Source of the DNA: Phragmites australis
Taxonomy: Eukaryota > Streptophyta > Magnoliopsida > Poales > Poaceae
Direction: 5' to 3'
DNA: 64,000 bases
Assembly (NCBI RefSeq): GCF_958298935.1
Contig: NC_084937.1
Span: 27,227,568 to 27,291,567 of the forward strand
The position numbers were made by a program, and so were the translations under genes. The notes beneath the pieces are model-generated. The model saw nothing but the letters and a program-made list of their open reading frames with translations. It was not told where the DNA came from and searched no databases. Of this stretch, positions 58,004 through 64,000 are shown one piece after another. The first letter of the stretch is position 1. Each line of letters begins with the position of its first letter.

Positions 58004-58563
58004 TATGACATGTGCATGCTTAACAACTCCAGATATTACGGAACTGAATCTATGATACTTGATACTCTCAAAGATCTAGTAGGCACATACTAGGAAGGTC
58101 TCAAATGGTTACCCAACTCGAGAACAACTAGCATCGTAGCCAGATTTATCTGATCTTTCTTGGTAGACAAAATGAAGGACTCGCTATGGACTACGGCGAG
58201 ATAGGATGCAGTACAAGACCCCTATATAAGGTGGGGACCCAGACCCCTGAAGGGAGGCTCTCTTTCCAGAGGAACACAACTCATCTGCAACTCAATGCAA
58301 GCACTAGGGCCACAGGAGATACTCGACGACTTCCTCATTAGTCTAGTTTCGATCACATCTACTCCTTGTAATAAATCTAGACATATTACTTGTACTCGAG
58401 TGAATACAGATATATCATCGACCACATAGGACGTAGGGTATTACTCCAACAGGAGGTCTGAACCTGTATACATCACGTGTGCCTCCTCTCATGTTCTATT
58501 TCTGAATCGCGAAGATAACCCCGTTATTATTATGGGCATATTTTCAATGAAAAATCCTCAATA
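58004..58563 (+). repeat. 3' LTR of nested gypsy element, right piece
   Basis: Matches 46729-47281 of the 5' LTR, with the TATA box TATATAAGG at 58223-58231. Ends CCTCAATA and is followed by the atcaa duplication. Confidence 0.75.
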
Positions 58564-60261
58564 ATCAATATCGGTCTCTTCAATTTCTTTCAACCTCGGC
58601 CTTCTATCTCTAAATTTGAAATAATCACAAAACTTAAACCCCGTTTGCAACCAAGTGTAGACCGAGTTTAGAACAAGTAAATTAATCCATATAAATATAG
58701 TGCCTAGCAAAGATGATGATGGGAATAATCCTAACTTGAATGTATTACCATTATCAGCCTTCCTATATGACACAATAACTTGACCGATGAATCCCCTGGT
58801 GATTCAACTATCTTTACCTGTGAATTTTACAAGCTCTAGCATTTTAAAACGCCGCGGATATGAGACCGTATTATCAAAATTAGAATACAATCTTTTGTGT
58901 ATAGATATTGCATTATCAAGCACTATTTCAAATTTCTCTTGCAACAAACTATCAATTTATTCATTAACATCTCTACCCAATCTTATAGAATTATTAAGCA
59001 TAGAATCACTAAAATATTTATCTATAAAAACTATAAAATCATATTAGGAGCAGATAATGTAGTTGCAAATTGTACCTCTATTAGTAGGGTATCAATGGAT
59101 AGGAACTCTTTTATCTTAATGATATTTTGCTTTGTCTTATGATAGCACGAAAGCAGCTCATTTCGATGTTCTTGCAATTCTGCTTCAATCGCGCTATTAT
59201 CTTCTTCAGATAATTCATTAAGCGTAGATATGTTGCCACTATTTACATCAGCTATGGGTATGACCAAAACACCTTTATTTTGGTCTTGATCATCAATTAT
59301 TTTCGCATGAAATTCAGATGGTTGCACCCATAGCTTTCTTTATCTCAAGCATAGCTGACAATTTAATAGTAGCTGGCTTTTGTTCTTTTCTTTCAATTAC
59401 AGATGTCTTTTCTTTTTCTAAAACTAATCATGACTCCTCATTTGAATTATAGGAACTCACAATGTTCCACACTGAATCAATTAATTGTTTCCTACCTTTA
59501 GGCCCCAAAAATATTTCACATATCCTATGTGCTTCATCCATATTCATGCCAGGTCGCCCCCCCCCCCAATACTTTTAGGCCCTATATGTTGCTCGGCTAT
59601 GAGTCGAGTAGATGCGAAATCAGTTTGTTGTTCTAGGCTGAAAATATATGACTTTAGAGTATCACAAGAATATGATATTGTGGGCTGCACATATGATATA
59701 TCTTGTTGAAAAATATCGAAATAAGTTTCCAGCAATGAATTGCAAGGAATACCAAAACTTTAGGTAGTGTGGGAGATACACTATATGCTACAGTGTTGTA
59801 TGGAGGTACATGCATATTTGTTGAATTATCATCTATTCGGTCATAATCATCAGTGTCGTATGGAGCCAAATTATACGCATTAGGTGTTGCATATGGTGCT
59901 GAAAAAGTATAAGGTGTAACCTCCGTTTTAGTGACATATGATGTATCATATGGTGATTCAATATAATTGATCGAATGATCAACATTACTACGGCCATACA
60001 TCTCATTCATCAGCATAGCTTGTTGTGTAAGTATAAACGGTGAAACCCTTGCCGATGAATCAAGAGGTCTAATTTCTTGTTGTTCATTACTAAAATTATT
60101 AACATGTGATGGTTCATAATGATTGGTCGAACCTATCATATCTATTTGGCCCTAATGATTGTTCAATAGCATGGTAGTTTGTGATACACTAGATGGTGCA
60201 AATATTGCTAATGAATTAGGAGTTATAAATTCTTGTTGCCTACTACTAACATTAAAATTTA
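58564..60261 (-). pseudogene. gag, N-terminal part, of outer element
   Basis: Minus-strand frames 60139-59654 (rich in Tyr, Asn, Ser: SYVTKTEVTPYTFSAPY), 59327-59031 (EEDNSAIEAELQEHRNELLS) and 58773-58558 (FKFCDYFKFRDRRPRLKEIE) form successive pieces of a long gag. A C-run (59562-59573) and stops break it. The last codons before 58564 join in frame with 46664 downward. Confidence 0.55.
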
Positions 60262-60450
60262 GAGTTACTGTTCATCTAGTCAGAAGTAATGTCCATCTGG
60301 CCAAGTGTGTTCACTGTGGTCAGAGTACTGTTCACTATGGTCAGAGTACTGTTCACTATGATCGGAGCACTGTTTATCGATAGATGTACTTATCGTTGTT
60401 CGCTCATTAAATCAATCATTACTATAATAATCACTATAAATATTAAATCT
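60262..60450 (-). repeat. 5' LTR fragment of outer element
   Basis: Matches the segment 44560-44755 of the 3' LTR (TACTGTTCA units). Both ends of the LTR are missing here, so the 5' LTR is reduced to about 190 bp. Confidence 0.55.
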
Positions 60451-62213
60451 GATCTTTAACAGGATGTCCAAGTTTGGGATGTGAACCCGTGCAGCTTTAT
60501 TGACGGGCACTGCTTGGAATTCAATCGAGATGCTGGCAGGGGCAGAGACAACAGGGTCCAGGTCCCCCTATGCTTGATGCTATTCCAGTTAATACATGTA
60601 TGTAATAAATATCAATGTTTCAAGTATTAATGTCTTATTTAACACATTTAAAGTATTAGATGTTGTCGGGTATAATTTACTATCTATGATTATTGTGAGT
60701 GCATGTAACAAAACATTTTTTCTTAGCCAAATTTTACGAAATTTAAAACATCTGTCCTTAATATTCATAATTCATGTTTCATTCACCTAATTTTTATTGA
60801 CCTGAGCTTTAGTTATTCAGTTGTATAGATTTTTTTAGCAACTTATATGGTAAGTTTATATCGAACTAGCAAAGATAATATCAAAATGTTATATAGGTGG
60901 ATATTATTGTCTATTATTTGAAATGTCATACATTTGCTATTGTGAGTAACTTTTTGTATGAAAAGAAAAAAAAAGATGTTTTAAGTTAATCATAAAACAT
61001 GGATTTCTCGTAACACATGTATTTTATTCTTCTAAAGAATTGAAAATAGATTAACCAATATTAAAAGAAAATTTTGCTTTTTACCGTATCAATTCTATAT
61101 CTTCTAAAACCGATTCAAATTTGTCACTTCTCGGCTCTCTATCGTTTAATCCTGCCTCCGCCTCTGGAGCCTGCTACACACGCAAGGTCCTCAGCCTGAA
61201 GTAATACAGTAACTGCTGGGTCGTCTTGGTAGGATTTCTAAATGGAGTTTCAATTACTCGCAGCAATTTCTCACTGGTTCATGCACAAGTGATGGTCAGC
61301 TGCTAGTACTAGTGCGTTTGCAATAGCTAGTACTACGTGCCTTCGAATCGATTTGGACATGTCAGCTAGTACTAGGTGCATTCGAATCGATTTGGACATG
61401 TTTGAATTGTTACACCAGCGACTACTTTTCGCTCACAAACTTCATGCATGCACATTGTCGAAGCTTATATTACCTTTCCATCAAGTGTGGAAGCACTGTC
61501 AAATTTTTCAGAAACGCTGGCAGTTGATCAAGACTGTCGGCAATAATCAACGCGGGGAATAACCGAACTGGGTCGATCGGGCACTAACTACTACCGAGCT
61601 GTACCGGTTACAAACAAAAAGGAAGCTGATCAGAGAAACATGACGCTGTCTGAATGCACGCACTGTTACCTCGCCTGACCTGTTCCTGGTTTCCAGTTCG
61701 CCGTCGAGTTCAGCAGCCATGCATGAGTCCGCGCTGGAAAAGTCACCGGTTAGATCATCCAATGCACTTTCCTTCACCTAATCACGGGGCGTCGTCTAAG
61801 ATCTTCCTTCGTGTAGTTCACATTCAGTAGTTCTGGATCGGTGCTCGTCAAAGATCTTAGACCATTAATTTGGTCGCGTTTTCTCTTCTTCTGAGACGAG
61901 GAATTCGATCGGTGCCTCGAACTTCACCTACCTCTTCCAGATGGTCCATTCTCCAGAAGCATGCGACACTTGATGTTACTCGATGGACTGTCTAAGATGT
62001 TGACACCGTATCTAGGAAAATGGATACTGATTTGGGTGAAATTTGTTTACTAGTTCTCAACAACGATCAGCGGCGGATCCAAGTGGCCTCAAGCCCTCCT
62101 ACCTAGACGTAGCTCAGAAAAAGAAAAGAAGAAAAAAAAACAAACCCTTAGACATATCGATTTGGGTATGACTCTAGAGGTGGACTCAATTTTGAGTAGT
62201 CTTTCTGGGACAA
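60451..62213. other. intergenic, no recognised gene
   Basis: AT-rich to about 61100, then mixed. A minus-strand frame at 61777-61547 includes a possible short exon (61720-61670, ATG to a GTAACA donor), without homology I recognise. The 39-bp tandem duplication is listed separately. Confidence 0.38.
61325..61402 (+). repeat. 39-bp tandem duplication
   Basis: Two adjacent 39-base units (61325-61363 and 61364-61402) beginning AGCTAGTACTA and sharing TTCGAATCGATTTGGACATG. They differ at three positions by eye. Confidence 0.85.
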
Positions 62214-64000
62214 TCAGTACATCTTGTAAGATGAGGCTAATAATTCTTTGATCAAACTCTTCTCTTATAAAGAAATCGAAAATACCTTTAGAGAGATGAA
62301 AGAAGATTCTGCTCCTGGTCCTAATGGTTTCACCCCCACTTTCTTTAAGGCATTTTGGGACTATATCAAGGAAGATATCTATGGCAAGCTTAGTGACCTC
62401 ATGCCGGTAATCTAGATCTAAAAAGGCTTAACTGTAAGGTTATAACTTTGATACCAGAAGTTAAGGAGGCCAACACAATCAAGCAGTACAAACTCATATG
62501 TCTTCTCAATATGGTTTACAAAGATTTCACCAAGGTGCTTAATAACAGGCTAACCCCAGTAGCCAAGGAGGTGATTGGCCCCAATCAAACCGTATTTATC
62601 AAAGGAAGAAATATCTTGAAGGGTATGGTGATTTTACATGAAGTGATACATGAGCTTAGAAGAACAATACAACAAGGGTTGCTAGTTAAAATTGACTTTA
62701 AGAAGGCTTATAGCAAGATATAGTAGAATTTCCTAGAAGGAGTCATATGAGTGGGAAAGGATTCCCATCATGAGTGGGAAAGGATTCCCACCTAAATAGA
62801 TAGAATTGATCCTGCAATCTGTCAAGGAGAGCATAGTCTGCATACACATCAATGGTTAAAGGGGGCCTTTGCTCAAAACATACCAAGACCTCAGGCAGTG
62901 GGATCCCTTATCCCTCTTGCACTTTAATATTGCCGCAGATGTGTTGAGTGCCCTGATGAACAAAGCATCAACCAAGGGTCTGCTCAGGGGGGTTGTGGAC
63001 CACTTGATTCCTGGAGGGGTCACACATGTCCAATATGCATATGACACTATTCTGATAATTGATGGTTCTGACACTTCTATCCTCAACCTCAGATTATTCT
63101 CTATTGCTTTGAATGGTTGTCTGGTCTTAAAATCAACTTTCGCAAAAGTGAGATGTTTGCTTTTGGGATGGAGCAGTCTGAGAAGGAAAGGGTTGCAAAC
63201 TTTCTTAGCTGCAAGCGGGGTCAGCCCCCTCTGAAATACTTGGGTATCCTTGTTTCTGATCACCATTTAGGTATTGCTACCTCCTCATAAATTCTTACAA
63301 AAATAACTAAAAGGCTTGATACATGGAAGGGTAAAAACCTGACCTATGAGGGTAAATTAACTTTAACAAACTCCTGCCTAACCAGTTTACACATGTTCAC
63401 CATGGGGTTCTATCTCCTTCCCAGAGGAGTTCACAATAAATTAGACACTATCAGGTCTAGGTTCTTTTGGAGGGGTGTTGAGGATGTGAATAGATATTAT
63501 TTGACTAAATGGGAAGCTATCTATAGGCCTAAAGACTATAGAGGTCTTGGCATTTTAAACACGTATGAATGAGTGTCTGCTGATAAAGTGGATTTGGAAG
63601 ATATACTATGGGTCAGAAGACACTTGGTGCAAACTCCTCGAAGCTAAGTATATGATAAATGATAATTTCCTCACCTCTAGGCATAATTGTACTTCTCAGT
63701 TTTGGTAGGACTTGCATAAGGTGAAACACCTTTTTCAATGGGGAGTTATTTTTAAAGTGAATAAGGGCAACAAAACTCTCTTCTAAAAGGATGTTTGATT
63801 GGGTGATACCCCACTGAAAATACAGTTCCCTGACATGTTGCTTCTATTATGAGCCAGATTCACTAGTTTCATATTGCTGGGTTGAAGGTGAGTGGGAGGT
63901 TCAGTTTAGGAGAAGTCTGACCGTTGTTGATTTGCTCCAATTGGGTGTCCTAATGAACAAACTACAGTGTGTCCAGTTGAATGGTGAGGAGGACGAGGTG
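62214..64000 (+). pseudogene. decayed LINE ORF2 (RT and zf-RVT regions), open at right edge
   Basis: Plus-strand blocks in LINE order: SAPGPNGFTPTFFKAF (from about 62306); LTPVAKEVIGPNQTVFIKGR and KIDFKKAY (62550-62720); an in-frame-disrupted middle; DPLSLLHFNIAADVLSALM (62900); the active site YADD changed to YAYD (63034-63045); then GKLTLTNSCLTSL and RSRFFWRGVEDV (63340-63490) and the C-terminal region toward 64000. Stops occur throughout. This belongs to the L1-type non-LTR group common in grasses. It carries no ORF1 within the window, so it is 5' truncated or joined to unrecognised sequence near 62214. Confidence 0.75.

Larger units (their letters stand above)
46665..58563 (+). mobile_element. 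degenerate Ty3/gypsy retrotransposon nested in the outer element
   Basis: The 5' LTR (46665-47281), primer site, gag, protease, RT, RNase H, antisense-gene remnants and a split 3' LTR (54421-54479 plus 58004-58563) lie in canonical order. Target duplication is attaa/atcaa, one mismatch. Two solo LTRs and a hAT-like fragment sit inside it; the 3' LTR is cut by one of these. Many stops and loss of integrase make it non-functional. Antisense coding remnants between pol and the 3' LTR again point to the Tat lineage. Confidence 0.8.
43850..60450 (-). mobile_element. outer gag-only LTR retroelement (copy 2), split by nested insertions
   Basis: On the minus strand: LTR fragment (60450-60262), gag N-terminal region (about 60180-58564), then the whole plus-strand gypsy insertion (46665-58563), then gag C-terminal region (46664-about 45300), spacer, and 3' LTR (44763-43850). 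Flanking pentamers of the insertion are attaa (46660-46664) and atcaa (58564-58568). Discounting the insert and one pentamer, the outer gag frame continues across the join. No pol domain is found anywhere in it. Its sibling at 11715-13530 shows the same gag-to-LTR order. Confidence 0.72.

Noticed and set aside
59562..59573. C homopolymer run as a regulatory or G-quadruplex site
   Set aside because: A single run cannot form an intramolecular quadruplex and may include sequencing-length error.
61547..61777. Short minus-strand gene start (ATG to a GT donor at about 61670)
   Set aside because: No continuing exon or homology could be found; noted only in the intergenic entry.

Overview
The window is nuclear DNA from a grass (Poaceae). 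The evidence is the GC-rich coding exons next to AT-rich spacers, intron-bearing plant genes with canonical TATA boxes, and dense Ty3/gypsy, Ty1/copia, LINE, SINE and MITE sequence of grass type. The species cannot be named from sequence alone.

Only three host genes are supported, all on the minus strand. (1) At 127-1964 are the first five exons of an ACT-domain Ser/Thr kinase of the STY8/STY17/STY46 type; the kinase part lies beyond the left edge. (2, 3) At 9848-11155 and 35312-36613 are two intact single-exon BAHD acyltransferases, roughly three-quarters identical by eye. They look like hydroxycinnamoyl/benzoyl amide-forming enzymes and are a tandem duplication now separated by about 24 kb of mostly transposon DNA.

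Layout: 0-2.2 kb kinase 5' half with promoter; 3.0-3.2 kb SINE-like; 4.1-6.1 kb decayed LINE ORF1; 9.2-9.6 kb Mutator-type MITE with 9-bp target duplication; 9.8-11.2 kb BAHD copy 1; 11.7-13.5 kb deleted gag-only LTR element; 16.7-17.4 kb LTR fragment; 17.4-28.5 kb young Tat-lineage gypsy element that has lost gag, protease and most RT but keeps an RNase H-integrase region and a two-exon antisense gene; 29.1-30.4 kb copia 5' end; 31-33.3 kb LTR-like DNA; 34.3-34.8 kb hAT-like element; 35.3-36.6 kb BAHD copy 2; 40.4-42.1 kb internally deleted LINE with poly-A tail; 43.4-43.7 kb MITE; 43.85-60.45 kb nested LTR cluster; 62.2-64 kb decayed LINE reverse transcriptase running off the right edge.

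The 43.85-60.45 kb cluster can be read as at least three levels. An outer minus-strand gag-only element was hit by a plus-strand gypsy element (46665-58563). That element was hit by a solo LTR in its RT (50915-52381, perfect duplication atagt), by a 3.5-kb solo LTR in its 3' LTR (54480-57998, perfect duplication tatgg) and by a hAT-like fragment. Reading frames resume across two of these insertions when insert and one duplication are discounted. No clearly new biological system is evident; the most unusual items are the Tat antisense gene with its own TATA box and intron, the palindromic G-box repeat array in its LTRs, and the gag-only LTR family.
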